From assembly GCA_014801535.1 (NCBI GenBank), contig JAAVEA010000027.1:1-64000 (forward strand): a DNA stretch of 64,000 bases, written 5' to 3'. The stretch comes from Bacteroides sp. (GTDB taxonomy: Bacteria; Bacteroidota; Bacteroidia; Bacteroidales; Muribaculaceae). The notes under the pieces were generated by a model that did no database searches, was not told where the DNA came from, and saw only the letters and a list, made by a program, of their open reading frames with translations. Positions 43,994-53,876 of this stretch are shown here, piece by piece (positions within the stretch are counted from its first letter, which is position 1; every line of letters begins with the position of its first letter). Both the position numbers and the translations under genes were made by a program.

Positions 43994-44530
43994 TCAGATA
44001 AGGGCACGACCCTTCTCTATAGCCTGCTGATTGAGCGGGATAAGCTTGTGGTGACGTTCGGGAAGTGACTTTTTAAGTCCCTTGATCACATTTTCCATCG
44101 GCAACTTATATTCCATTGCCTCAAGAAGCGCACCCATCACAACCATGTTATAAGCCTTGGAGTTTCCAAGTTCAAGTGTTGCTTCCATCGCGTCAATAGG
44201 ATATACCTTGATATCCTTGCGTTCAGGATGCTTGTGAATGCCGTTGGTGTCGTAGATAAGCATACCGCCTTCTTTCACCTTCGGTGCGAATTTATCAAGA
44301 CTCTGCTGATTGAGAGCGATAACTACATCATAACGGTCGAGCACCGGACTGGAAATTCTTTCATCAGAGAGAATCACTGTCACATTGGCTGTACCACCAC
44401 GCTGTTCAGGACCGTAAGAAGGCATCCACGTAACCTCTTTGTCATCCATCAGACCGGAATAAGCAAGTATCTTGCCCATCGACAACACTCCCTGACCACC
44501 GAATCCGGCTATGATTATTTCTTCTTTCAT
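43994..44530 (-). CDS. korC: 2-oxoacid:ferredoxin oxidoreductase, gamma subunit
   Basis: A 178-residue gamma subunit with 'EEIIIAGFGGQGVLSMGKIL' at the start and 'SYGPEQRGGTANVTVILSD', both family signatures. It completes the KorABC enzyme that oxidises 2-oxoglutarate (or a related 2-oxoacid) to the acyl-CoA with reduced ferredoxin, or runs in reverse. The ATG at 44530 is used; upstream in-frame codons overlap korB. Spacing to korB is 20 bp. Confidence 0.9.
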   Translation of the reverse strand: MKEEIIIAGFGGQGVLSMGKILAYSGLMDDKEVTWMPSYGPEQRGGTANVTVILSDERISSPVLDRYDVVIALNQQSLDKFAPKVKEGGMLIYDTNGIHKHPERKDIKVYPIDAMEATLELGNSKAYNMVVMGALLEAMEYKLPMENVIKGLKKSLPERHHKLIPLNQQAIEKGRALI

Positions 44531-44550
44531 TTCTGTTCCTTTTTGACGGG

Positions 44551-45312
44551 TTAGACATTCTTTAAATCTCCGAGAGGATATTTGGGGAACATATTCTCCT
44601 CCATCCACTTGTTTGATTTCGCAGGGCTGAGTTTCCAACCTGAGTTGCAGGTGGCAACCACTTCCACAACAGAAGTGCCCTTCTTTGCAATCGCATTCTC
44701 GAATGCCTTTTTCAGACATGCCTTTGTCTTTCTCACTGCCGCAGGAGTGTGAACTGCCTGACGAGTTACATAGCATGTACCGTCGAGGAGTGCCATCAGG
44801 TTGGTGATCTCAAGGGGATGACCGTTGAGATCCACGCGACGGCCATAAGGGGTTGTGGCTGTCTTCTGACCAACGAGTGTGGTCGGTGCCATCTGACCAC
44901 CGGTCATGCCATAAATTGCATTATTCACAAATATCATAACGATATTCTCTCCACGGTTGGCGGCATGGATTGTCTCTGCCGTACCGATAGCCGACATATC
45001 ACCGTCGCCCTGATAGGTGAAGACAACATTTTCCGGCCAAAGACGTGTGAGCGCCGTGGCCACTGCCGGAGCACGACCATGGGCAGCCTCTACCCAATCC
45101 ACGTCAATATAATTATAGGCAAACACCGCACAGCCTACCGGCGAAACGCCGACCGTCTTATCAGTGATACCCATCTCTGCTATTACTTCAGATACAAGTT
45201 TATGAACCACACCGTGGCTGCAGCCCGGGCAATAATGCATGTGAACCTCGTCGAGAAGTTCCGGCTTCGAATAAACCTTGTTTTCTTCGCGTATGATTTC
45301 GTTGATTTCCAT
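44551..45312 (-). CDS. korB: 2-oxoacid:ferredoxin oxidoreductase, beta (TPP-binding) subunit
   Basis: A 253-residue thiamine diphosphate subunit. 'MHYCPGCSHGVVHKL' is the conserved Cys region, 'TYQGDGDMSAIGTAETIHAANRGENI' and 'VNNAIYGMTGGQ' form the TPP/Mg site. Cytoplasmic. Lies 11 bp after korA. Confidence 0.93.
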   Translation of the reverse strand: MEINEIIREENKVYSKPELLDEVHMHYCPGCSHGVVHKLVSEVIAEMGITDKTVGVSPVGCAVFAYNYIDVDWVEAAHGRAPAVATALTRLWPENVVFTYQGDGDMSAIGTAETIHAANRGENIVMIFVNNAIYGMTGGQMAPTTLVGQKTATTPYGRRVDLNGHPLEITNLMALLDGTCYVTRQAVHTPAAVRKTKACLKKAFENAIAKKGTSVVEVVATCNSGWKLSPAKSNKWMEENMFPKYPLGDLKNV

Positions 45313-45323
45313 CTCTTGAGGTT

Positions 45324-46409
45324 TTATTTGTTTATGATTTTCTGTTCAAGGGCTTCCAGAACCTCATCGGGGCTCGGGATTATACCGCCCATTCTTCCGA
45401 AATGCTCCACAGGGAGTGAATCGTGCACTGCGAGACGCACGTCTTCAATCATCTGTCCGGCATTCAGCTCAACCACAAGAATACCCTTCTTCCCCTCGGC
45501 AGCCTTGCATATCGCGTCTGTCGGGAAAGGCCAGAGCGTGATGGGGCGCACAATACCTACCTTTATACCCTTTTCGGCCGCCATTTCCTGAGCTTTCGCA
45601 CATATACGGGCAATCGAACCGAAGGCAATAAGCAGATAATCAGCTCCTTCAACATCAATTTCTTCCCAACGGGTCTCGTTTTTCTCTATCTCGCGATAAC
45701 GGGCCTGAAGTTCATGATTGATAACTTCCATGCGGGAAGATTCAAGCTCGAGAGAAGTGATCACATTGCGCTTGCGGCCATCCTTCCGGCCGTTTGCAGC
45801 CCAGGGACACTGTTTGCGCACCTCCTCATCGGTGCGGCGCGGACGCTGCTCGGGAAGAACCACTTTCTCCATCATCTGGCCTACTATACCGTCGGCCAGA
45901 ATCATTGACGGATTGCGATATTTAAACGCAAGGTCAAAACCTAATCCTACAAAATCTACCATTTCCTGCACTGTCGAAGGTGCAAGGACTATCAGATGAT
46001 AGTCGCCGTGGCCACCGCCCTTGACGGCCTGGAAATAGTCTGCCTGCGATGGCTGGATGGTGCCCAGACCCGGGCCTCCGCGCATCACATTCAATATCAG
46101 CGCCGGCAGTGACGCTGCTGCTATATAGGAGATTCCCTCCTGTTTGAGGCTCACTCCGGGGGAGGATGAAGAGGTCATCACAGCCTTTCCGCTGGCTGCC
46201 CCTCCATATACCATATTGATTGCCGCAACTTCCGATTCTGCCTGGAGAACTACCATCCCTGTCGTTTCCCAGGGCATCAGTTCCTCGAGTGTCTCCAGAA
46301 CTTCCGACTGCGGCGTAATCGGATAACCGAAATAGCCGTCACAGCCATAGCGGACCGCGGCGTGCGCTATCGCCTCGTTCCCCTTCATTAATCTCACTTC
46401 CTCTTTCAT
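45324..46409 (-). CDS. korA: 2-oxoacid:ferredoxin oxidoreductase, alpha subunit
   Basis: A 361-residue alpha subunit: 'MKGNEAIAHAAVRYGCDGYFGYPITPQSEVLE' region at the N-terminus, 'SSSPGVSLKQEGISY' (the fold's CoA/TPP interface) and a C-terminal transketolase-like domain 'ADYLLIAFGSIARICAKA'. Start may be ATG 46409 or the internal ATG seven codons on. Central to anaerobic carbon metabolism; 2-oxoglutarate is the likeliest substrate given the separate small ferredoxin subunit. Confidence 0.92.
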   Translation of the reverse strand: MKEEVRLMKGNEAIAHAAVRYGCDGYFGYPITPQSEVLETLEELMPWETTGMVVLQAESEVAAINMVYGGAASGKAVMTSSSSPGVSLKQEGISYIAAASLPALILNVMRGGPGLGTIQPSQADYFQAVKGGGHGDYHLIVLAPSTVQEMVDFVGLGFDLAFKYRNPSMILADGIVGQMMEKVVLPEQRPRRTDEEVRKQCPWAANGRKDGRKRNVITSLELESSRMEVINHELQARYREIEKNETRWEEIDVEGADYLLIAFGSIARICAKAQEMAAEKGIKVGIVRPITLWPFPTDAICKAAEGKKGILVVELNAGQMIEDVRLAVHDSLPVEHFGRMGGIIPSPDEVLEALEQKIINK

Positions 46410-46456
46410 CTTTCTTTGTGTTTTCTTGGTGGTGATAGGTCAGATGATTAGCTCGC

Positions 46457-46687
46457 TCAGTCTACCTTTACGCGGTAGACTTCTATACACGCGTCAGGAC
46501 ATACCCACGCGCACGAACAGCAGCCGGTGCAGTTCTCCGGATTTGCCATATAGGCATAATGATACCCTCGATCGTTCACCTCGTTAGGCTGCAGCGACAA
46601 TGTGTTGGTCGGACATGCCACAACACATAGGTCGCAGCCCTTGCAACGCTCTACATTGACAGTAATCGCTCCTCTTACTTTTGCCAT
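46457..46687 (-). CDS. korD: 2x[4Fe-4S] ferredoxin subunit of the oxidoreductase
   Basis: A 76-residue ferredoxin with two cluster motifs, 'CKGCDLCVVACP' and 'CTGCCSCAWVCPDAC'. First gene of the four-gene operon, 47 bp before korA. A -7 box TATATTTG lies at 46810-46803 on its strand, giving a leader of about 110 bases. Confidence 0.93.
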   Translation of the reverse strand: MAKVRGAITVNVERCKGCDLCVVACPTNTLSLQPNEVNDRGYHYAYMANPENCTGCCSCAWVCPDACIEVYRVKVD

Positions 46688-46901
46688 CGTTTATTAGATT
46701 TTCAGTTCGTACATCCCTCTCCTTTTTATGAAGCTCGTCGCATAATGTTCAGGTATAGATCTGTTTTTTCCGACCTTCATATCTGTGGTAGAAGTTATAG
46801 CGCAAATATAGTAGTTTTTTTACGCTATTTTTATTTTTTTTTAATGTTTAAAAACATGTTAATCGTTTATATTTCCCTTTTAGACTCTTCTGTCTCCATC
46901 C

Positions 46902-47606
46902 TTACCTCTTTTTAAGGATTTCTTTCAGTTCCTTCAATCCCTGAGAGGCGGTTTTCCTTATGACTGTCACGTCCGGTATGCCGGCTGTTGAGGCCGGATT
47001 GGGGTCGATATAATAGATCGGCGTGCCGGGCCGGACACATCGGAGCAGACCGGCCGCCGGATAAACCACAAGCGACGTGCCGATAACCACGAAAACATCA
47101 GCCGTGGAGACTATGCGGGCGGCTTCCTCAATATTTGGAACCGGTTCCTGAAAGAATACTATATGCGGACGCATGAGGTCTCCTCGTTTTCCACGTGTGG
47201 CGGGGGTGGTTTCGAGATGTTCTATGTCGAGACTTTCGATGTAGTCGGGATCACTGACCGAGCGAATCTTCATCAGCTCTCCGTGAAGATGCAGAACCTT
47301 CGTCGATCCTGCTCGCTCATGAAGATCGTCGACATTCTGTGTTATCACGTATACATCATAATCCTTTTCCAGTTCCGCAAGAATCCTGTGGGCATCGTTA
47401 GGCTGAGCCTTTATGAGCTGACGGCGACGTTCATTATAGAAACGGTGCACAAGTTCCGGATCTCTTCTGAAGCCGTCGGCAGAAGCGACATCCATGACAG
47501 GATAGTTTTCCCAAAGGCCGTCGGCATCACGGAAAGTCTTTATTCCGCTTTCGGCGCTTATGCCGGCACCGCTTGAAATCACCAATATCGGTTTGTCTGT
47601 TTTCAT
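46902..47606 (-). CDS. cobB: Sirtuin-type NAD-dependent protein deacylase lacking zinc cysteines
   Basis: A 234-residue sirtuin. NAD-site motifs 'SSGAGISAESGIKTFRDADGLW', 'ITQNVDDLHERAG' and catalytic His in 'LHLHGEL' are intact, as are 'IGTSLVVYPAAGL' and 'PHIVFFQEPVP'. The four zinc-binding Cys usually found in the small domain (between about 115 and 155) are missing; the only Cys is in 'LLRCVRP'. Close relatives in Bacteroides share this loss. Removal of acetyl or succinyl groups from lysines is expected. ATG 47606 is used; a -7 box TAATTTTG is at 47632-47625. Confidence 0.85.
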   Translation of the reverse strand: MKTDKPILVISSGAGISAESGIKTFRDADGLWENYPVMDVASADGFRRDPELVHRFYNERRRQLIKAQPNDAHRILAELEKDYDVYVITQNVDDLHERAGSTKVLHLHGELMKIRSVSDPDYIESLDIEHLETTPATRGKRGDLMRPHIVFFQEPVPNIEEAARIVSTADVFVVIGTSLVVYPAAGLLRCVRPGTPIYYIDPNPASTAGIPDVTVIRKTASQGLKELKEILKKR

Positions 47607-47675
47607 GTTTTTCAATTTTTACTACAAAATTAAGAAAATATTTCACTTATCCATCATATAGACGCGGAAAAAGGA

Positions 47676-47705
47676 ACGGCCCGGAAGAGAAATCTTCCGA
47701 GCCGT
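47676..47705 (-). terminator. gapA terminator
   Basis: ACGGCTCGGAAGA pairs with TCTTCCGGGCCGT on the minus strand (47705-47676), loop TTTC, then TCCTTTTTCC. Confidence 0.85.
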
Positions 47706-47732
47706 CTTAGCTTTTCGTATGAAAGACGCTTA

Positions 47733-48767
<1,035 letters not shown>

Positions 48768-48892
48768 TTATATATTGGGTTATGATTTTGCTGTGCTTTC
48801 ATGTTTTTCAACTGCAAATTTAGCAATTTTTTCTGACATTTACTCTATACATAACAAAAAATCACCTGCTTTTTAATTTTGTTTTAACTAAT

Positions 48893-48926
48893 TTTGAACA
48901 TTTTGCCCTGATTCGGTTTATATTTG
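48893..48926 (+). promoter_or_regulatory. mscL promoter
   Basis: TTTG (48893-48896), 22 bp, TATATTTG (48919-48926). Leader of about 115 bases to the ATG at 49049. Confidence 0.6.
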
Positions 48927-49048
48927 TAGAGTTTTTACATCATTTTGGAGTTATTCGCGATGTCGTGAGGCTGCTCAAACCGCTTCCTTCAAGGATGTAA
49001 TCTCCACTCTGACTATATCTTATTATAAATTATTATCTACAATTCTAT

Positions 49049-49486
49049 ATGGGAAAATTCATTCAGGATTTTAAAGAGTTCGCCCTTAAGGGGAACGTGG
49101 TTGACATGGCTATCGGTGTTATCATAGGCGGTGCTTTCGGCAAGATTGTAACTTCTCTTGTCAATGACATCATAATGCCTGTTATTTCGGTTTGCACCGG
49201 AGGCGCAAGCTATGCCGACCTGAAATATGTTATCACCGAGGGTAAACCTGAGGATGTGGCCAACGGTGTGGCTGCTGTTGAGGAAGTGGCTATCAATTAC
49301 GGCACGTTCATCATGAACATCGTTGACTTCTTCATCATCGCCCTCTCAATCTTCGTGGCAATCCGCTACACCACCAAGTTTATGAAGAAAGAGAAAGCCG
49401 CCGAGGAAGCGGCTCCGGCTCCTGAGCCCACTAAAGAGGAAGTGCTCCTCACTGAAATCCGCGACCTCCTCGCAAAGAAGAACTAA
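49049..49486 (+). CDS. mscL: Large-conductance mechanosensitive channel MscL
   Basis: A 145-residue inner-membrane channel that opens under osmotic downshock. 'FALKGNVVDMAIGVIIGGAFGKIV' is TM1, 'FIMNIVDFFIIALSIFVAI' TM2, and the C-terminal helix is charged and Ala/Pro-rich ('EEAAPAPEPTKEE'). Usual family length. Confidence 0.96.
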   Translation: MGKFIQDFKEFALKGNVVDMAIGVIIGGAFGKIVTSLVNDIIMPVISVCTGGASYADLKYVITEGKPEDVANGVAAVEEVAINYGTFIMNIVDFFIIALSIFVAIRYTTKFMKKEKAAEEAAPAPEPTKEEVLLTEIRDLLAKKN

Positions 49487-49523
49487 AGGCGGCAAACAAA
49501 CCGCACAAGCAGGTATCAAAATA

Positions 49524-49558
49524 GGGTATGTCAGTTCAATCCGGCATACCCTCTTTTA
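49524..49558 (+). terminator. mscL terminator
   Basis: GGGTATG (49524-49530) pairs with CATACCC (49545-49551), followed by TCTTTTATT. Confidence 0.85.
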
Positions 49559-49573
49559 TTATGTTATACGTTT

Positions 49574-49599
49574 TATATCGCTTCGGTTGCTTCTATTCC
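49574..49599. repeat. Partial copy of the mfd 3' end (direct repeat)
   Basis: 24 of 26 bases match 50435-50460, which encodes the end of Mfd ('GIESTEAI'). In the matching frame this copy would read 'GIEATEAI' and stop. The two copies flank about 860 bp. Confidence 0.7.
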
Positions 49600-50180
49600 T
49601 CAAGGGGAGTTAATATTACTTTTTCTTTTTCTCTTGCATCGAAATAGAATGCCGGAGCGCATGATTCAAAGTCGCCTGTTTCATACAGACGGTTTGCAAT
49701 GTCGATTACAGATTCGCCGCTCTCGAAATCTATGAGCAACTCATACCATTGAGGCATAAACGAATTTCGTTCAATGATCTGCAAACCTAATTCGGCTGCC
49801 CTCTTTTCAAGCAATTCATGATCTCCGGGTGCTTTAAGTTTGAGATTTATATATCCCGTAGGAGTAAGTTCAAATCCCTGAGGATCCTTATAGCACTGTT
49901 CGATATGGACAGGAATCGACAGACTTTTAACGGTCTTCAACGACGCGGCGTTTAGATCAGAGAGCACATTAATGATTAATCTTTTATCCCCAATTTCCTT
50001 TTTCTCCTTATCTCCAAATATTTTGGCAACCTGAGAAGTGACCGTCGGAATAATCACAACCTCTTTCCCCTTGACCTCTTGCAAAGGAATCTTCTTACCT
50101 CTGGAATAATAAAATTTATCTTCCCCAAACAAATTTAAGGAAACAGAAAGAAGCAGAATTAAGAGTGAAACCTTTTTCAT
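49593..50180 (-). CDS. Protein resembling an isolated secreted-protease prodomain
   Basis: A 195-residue protein with a signal peptide ('MKKVSLLILLLSVSLNLFG'). The mature part ('SRGKKIPLQEVKGKEVVIIP', 'GYINLKLKAPGDHELLEKRAAELGLQII', 'LYETGDFESCAPAFYFDA') looks like the N-terminal propeptide/inhibitor region of Bacteroidales S8 peptidases, but no protease domain follows. It may be a free inhibitor or a truncated gene. It lies 11 bp after the remnant of a sorting-tail coding sequence, and the 26 bp around its stop match the end of mfd. AT-rich relative to neighbours. Confidence 0.55.
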   Translation of the reverse strand: MKKVSLLILLLSVSLNLFGEDKFYYSRGKKIPLQEVKGKEVVIIPTVTSQVAKIFGDKEKKEIGDKRLIINVLSDLNAASLKTVKSLSIPVHIEQCYKDPQGFELTPTGYINLKLKAPGDHELLEKRAAELGLQIIERNSFMPQWYELLIDFESGESVIDIANRLYETGDFESCAPAFYFDAREKEKVILTPLEE

Positions 50181-50191
50181 ATCTTGATTTA

Positions 50192-50340
50192 CTATAATAT
50201 TAGTTTAACGTTCTTCTTAACTGATTTTCCATCAACCACAGAGCCAATATACAATCCCTTTTCTTTAATACGAAAACGCATCAAATTTTCACTTGCTATT
50301 TCAGAAACCATCAACTGTCCGTAAAGATAATAATTTTCCC
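50192..50340 (-). pseudogene. Remnant of a secreted-protein C-terminal sorting tail
   Basis: The minus strand has an open stretch of about 49 codons: 'ENYYLYGQLMVSEIASENLM', then 'GLYIGSVVDGKSVKKNVKLI', ending in TAG at 50192. This matches the terminal part of T9SS type A-like secreted proteins, but no N-terminal part or start exists; the mfd terminator lies directly upstream. It is probably what remains of a protease-like gene upstream of the prodomain gene. Confidence 0.55.
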
Positions 50341-50352
50341 TTTTAAAAGGGA

Positions 50353-50400
50353 TAAAAACACGGAATTTTCCCTTTTGAAAGGGAAAATTCCGTGTTTTTA
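50353..50400 (-). terminator. mfd terminator
   Basis: Perfect 23-bp arms (50353-50375 and 50378-50400) with a two-base loop; A- and T-runs flank a CACGGAATTTTCCC core. It is 34 bp past the mfd stop. Confidence 0.9.
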
Positions 50401-50433
50401 TCTTATAACATCTTTTTTATTATGGCCTATTTC

Positions 50434-53400
50434 CTATATCGCTTCAGTTGATTCTATTCCGGTTAAGACGGCGAGGGCTTCGCTGACGGTCGAGACTTTA
50501 TCAACCAAAATGAGGCGTCGGCCATTAACTTCTTTCAGGTTGCAACGGAGCATATTTTTCTGCATCCATCCCAACACACGGCCGAAGGCTTTGCTACCAT
50601 AGTAGGCTTTGTTATCGTCTCCCACGAAATAGGCACGCATCTTGCCTCCCTTCAATACCAGTCTCTCTATACCCAATCTCTTGGCCGATAAACGCAAAGG
50701 AACCACCTTTATCAGTTCTTCGGTGGTTTCCGGAATCGCTCCGAAACGGTCGCGGAGCTGACTGCGGAATTCCTCCGTCTGCTCCGCACGCTCCATATTG
50801 TCGAGCTGACGGTAGAGCGAGATACGCTCATGCTCCTGAGGAACATATTCGGCGGGTAACCGCAATTCAAGATCGCTCTCTATGGTGCAGTCGGTGGTGT
50901 ATTCATCTTCCTGTCCGGCACTAAGATCGGTGAACGTGTCGCCGAACTCCTCGGTTTTCAATTCCATCACCGATTCCTTAAGTATCTTTTGATAGGCTTC
51001 ATATCCCAAATCGGCTATGAAACCGCTCTGTTCGGCTCCAAGCAGGTTGCCGGCTCCGCGGATGTCGAGATCCTGCATGGCTATATGTATTCCGGCACCC
51101 AAATCGCTGAAGCTCTCTATGGCCTGCAACCTGCGGCGCGCAACGGGCGTCAGAGGCTGTCCAGGCGGAACAAGCAGATAACAGAAAGCCTTCCGGTTGC
51201 TACGGCCCACGCGTCCACGCAGCTGATGAAGCTCACTCAAACCGAAGTTCTGCGCGTTATTGACAATGATGGTATTCACATTAGGCATATCGATGCCGTT
51301 CTCCACAATTGTGGTGGATAGCAACACATCATAATCATGATTGGAGAAATCCATTATGGCCTGTTCCACTTTCTCGGGAGGCATCTGCCCGTGTGCCGTG
51401 ACTATACGGATATCTGGAATCAACCTACGGAGCGTGCTTTCTATATGAGCAAGATTCTCTATACGGTTGGAGATGAAGAATACCTGACCGTTACGGCTCA
51501 GTTCGAAATTCACAGCCTCGCTGATCACATCATCGTCAAAGGTGCTCACATTCGTCACTATCGGATGACGGTTGGCAGGCGGAGTATTGAGCGAACTCAG
51601 GTCGCGTGCGCCCATCAGAGAGAACTGCAGGGTACGGGGAATCGGGGTAGCGCTCATAGTGAGTGTATCCACGTTAACCTTCATCTGCTTAAGTTTCTCC
51701 TTGACGGCTACTCCGAACTTCTGTTCCTCATCTATTATGAGAAGGCCGAGATCTTTAAACTTCACCCCTTTCCCGATAATCTTGTGTGTGCCGATCAGAA
51801 TATCTATCTTTCCCTCGGCAAGATCAGCCAATATCTGTTTCACTTCTTTCGGCTTACGGGCACGCGAGATGAAATCTACCCTCACGGGAAGATCTTTCAG
51901 ACGATCCGCGAAGGTGTGATAGTGTTGCATTGCCAGCACCGTGGTAGGCACAAGCACAGCTGTCTGTTTGGAATCGCACGCTGCCTTGAAAGCCGCACGC
52001 ACGGCAAGTTCCGTCTTTCCGAAGCCCACATCTCCGCATATAAGCCTATCCATAGGTTTGGCAGATTCCATATCAGCCTTTATCGCCTGAGTGGCTTTCA
52101 TCTGATCCGGTGTATCTTCATAAATGAAGCTTGCCTCAAGTTCCTGCTGAAGATAACTGTCGGGCTGGAAAGCATGACCTTTCTCCTCACGTCGGGCTGC
52201 ATAAAGCTTGATGAGATCGCGTGCGATATCCTTGAGTCTGGTCTTTGTTTTCTCTTTCAGACGATTCCAGGCTCCCGTTCCCAATTTATTGATCTTGGGA
52301 GCGATCCCTTCCTTTCCTCTATACTTGGAAAGCTTATGGAGAGCATGTATGCTTACAAGAATCAGATCATCGTTCTGATAGAGCAACTTTATCATCTCTT
52401 GCGGCCTACCGTTGACATCGGTGCGCACCAGGCCGCCAAAACGACCTATACCGTGGTCTATATGAACGATATAGTCACCTACCTCTATCTGATTGAGCTC
52501 GCGCAGAGACAATGCGAGTTTTCCGCTCCGTGCCCTGTCGCTCTTAAGATTATATTTATGGAAACGGTCGAATATCTGATGATCGGTGAAGAAACAGTTC
52601 TTACCCTCGTTATCCACAAAACCCTCGTGGATTGTACGGTCAACTGCCGTAAATTTTATATCATCTCCACGGTCTTCAAATATGGCTTTCAGGCGATCGG
52701 CTTGATAAGCGGAGTCGCTGAGAATGAAAATACGGTAACCCTTGGATATGAAATCTCTGAAACTATCGGCTATCAGAGTGAAGTTCTTATGATACAATGC
52801 CTGAGGAGTGCAACCGAAATCTATCGACATATTCGGTTGAAAATCTCCCGGAGTGTTACCGGGTCCAAACTCCACGGCCTTCATCTGCAAAAAACGCTCT
52901 TCGAACAAGGAATAATCAACCACTTTTTTCATCGACTCCGCATCCCCTTCATCGGCAATGAGCGCCGACCGGGAAAAGCTCTCCTCCCCGATTGCCTTCA
53001 CTCTTGAAAGCATATATGAGGCCGAACGGCAATAAATCACCGTCGACGCATCCATATATTCAAGCAAGGATATTCCATTCCCTCCGCTTTCCGAAGCGCC
53101 CGGAGCAACTATGCTCACCTCTTCATGACGCGTCCGGCTGAGCTGTGTCTCCACTTCAAAACTTCTCATGGAATCAACCTCATCATCGAAAAAGTCTATT
53201 CGATAAGGCAATTCGTGAGAGTAGGAATATACATCTACAATCGATCCGCGTCGTGCGAACTGACCCGGTTCATACACATATTCGGTTTCATTGAATCCGA
53301 GCATGCGCAGTTTCTCCACAAGCTCGGAGAGAAGTAATTTCTGCCCTCGCCTCACTGTCAGACTCGCTACCTCGAAATCTTTCCTATCGGCAACCTTCTC

Positions 53401-53835
53401 CGCAAGTGCTTCCGGATAGCTCACCACATATCGCAGTCCTGACCCGGATTCTTCTTCCTTGGATTTTCTTTTCTTCTTTCCCGCTGCATCTGCAGCCCTT
53501 AAAGCGTCGAGGGTTTCGGTGCGCAGGATCTGCTGAGGGGGATCGGGTTGTCCATATTTAATGTCGCGTTTATATCCGCTTGGGAAAATAGCCACGCTTT
53601 CCTCCCCCAATATCTGGCAGAGGTCGTGATACATATACCCTGCCGAATCCATATCATCGGCAACAATAAGCCCCGGCACGCCCGACTTACGCAGCGCACC
53701 AAAAAGCATTGCCGGAGAACTCCCCGGCAAGCCCCCGAGGAAAATCCTCCGGCAATCGTTATCTTTAAGTCCTTTCTCCAAAGCCCCGAGGCGCCCCGGG
53801 GTGGCAAACAGAAGATCTGCTTCCTTTAATTCCAT
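50434..53835 (-). CDS. mfd: Transcription-repair coupling factor
   Basis: A 1,133-residue Mfd translocase that removes stalled RNA polymerase and recruits UvrA. It has a UvrB-like N-terminal module, the RNA-polymerase-interacting domain ('IEVGDYIVHIDHGIGRFGGLV', about residue 455), SF2 helicase motifs 'CGDVGFGKTELAVRAAFKA' (Walker A), 'LLIIDEEQKFGV' and 'SATPIPRTLQFSLMG', and the C-terminal TRCF domain. A Lys-rich insertion 'AAGKKKRKSKEEESG' occurs near residue 115. The ATG at 53835 is used. Confidence 0.96.
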   Translation of the reverse strand: MELKEADLLFATPGRLGALEKGLKDNDCRRIFLGGLPGSSPAMLFGALRKSGVPGLIVADDMDSAGYMYHDLCQILGEESVAIFPSGYKRDIKYGQPDPPQQILRTETLDALRAADAAGKKKRKSKEEESGSGLRYVVSYPEALAEKVADRKDFEVASLTVRRGQKLLLSELVEKLRMLGFNETEYVYEPGQFARRGSIVDVYSYSHELPYRIDFFDDEVDSMRSFEVETQLSRTRHEEVSIVAPGASESGGNGISLLEYMDASTVIYCRSASYMLSRVKAIGEESFSRSALIADEGDAESMKKVVDYSLFEERFLQMKAVEFGPGNTPGDFQPNMSIDFGCTPQALYHKNFTLIADSFRDFISKGYRIFILSDSAYQADRLKAIFEDRGDDIKFTAVDRTIHEGFVDNEGKNCFFTDHQIFDRFHKYNLKSDRARSGKLALSLRELNQIEVGDYIVHIDHGIGRFGGLVRTDVNGRPQEMIKLLYQNDDLILVSIHALHKLSKYRGKEGIAPKINKLGTGAWNRLKEKTKTRLKDIARDLIKLYAARREEKGHAFQPDSYLQQELEASFIYEDTPDQMKATQAIKADMESAKPMDRLICGDVGFGKTELAVRAAFKAACDSKQTAVLVPTTVLAMQHYHTFADRLKDLPVRVDFISRARKPKEVKQILADLAEGKIDILIGTHKIIGKGVKFKDLGLLIIDEEQKFGVAVKEKLKQMKVNVDTLTMSATPIPRTLQFSLMGARDLSSLNTPPANRHPIVTNVSTFDDDVISEAVNFELSRNGQVFFISNRIENLAHIESTLRRLIPDIRIVTAHGQMPPEKVEQAIMDFSNHDYDVLLSTTIVENGIDMPNVNTIIVNNAQNFGLSELHQLRGRVGRSNRKAFCYLLVPPGQPLTPVARRRLQAIESFSDLGAGIHIAMQDLDIRGAGNLLGAEQSGFIADLGYEAYQKILKESVMELKTEEFGDTFTDLSAGQEDEYTTDCTIESDLELRLPAEYVPQEHERISLYRQLDNMERAEQTEEFRSQLRDRFGAIPETTEELIKVVPLRLSAKRLGIERLVLKGGKMRAYFVGDDNKAYYGSKAFGRVLGWMQKNMLRCNLKEVNGRRLILVDKVSTVSEALAVLTGIESTEAI

Positions 53836-53876
53836 CAATACTTCGGGTTTATGAGGTTGTTGGGGTTATGAAAGAC

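Noticed and set aside
44749-45591. 280-codon plus-strand frame opposite korB/korA
   Set aside because: Antisense shadow of two well-supported subunit genes.
51337-53007. 556-codon plus-strand frame opposite mfd
   Set aside because: Antisense to conserved helicase motifs of mfd; the translation has no recognisable domain.
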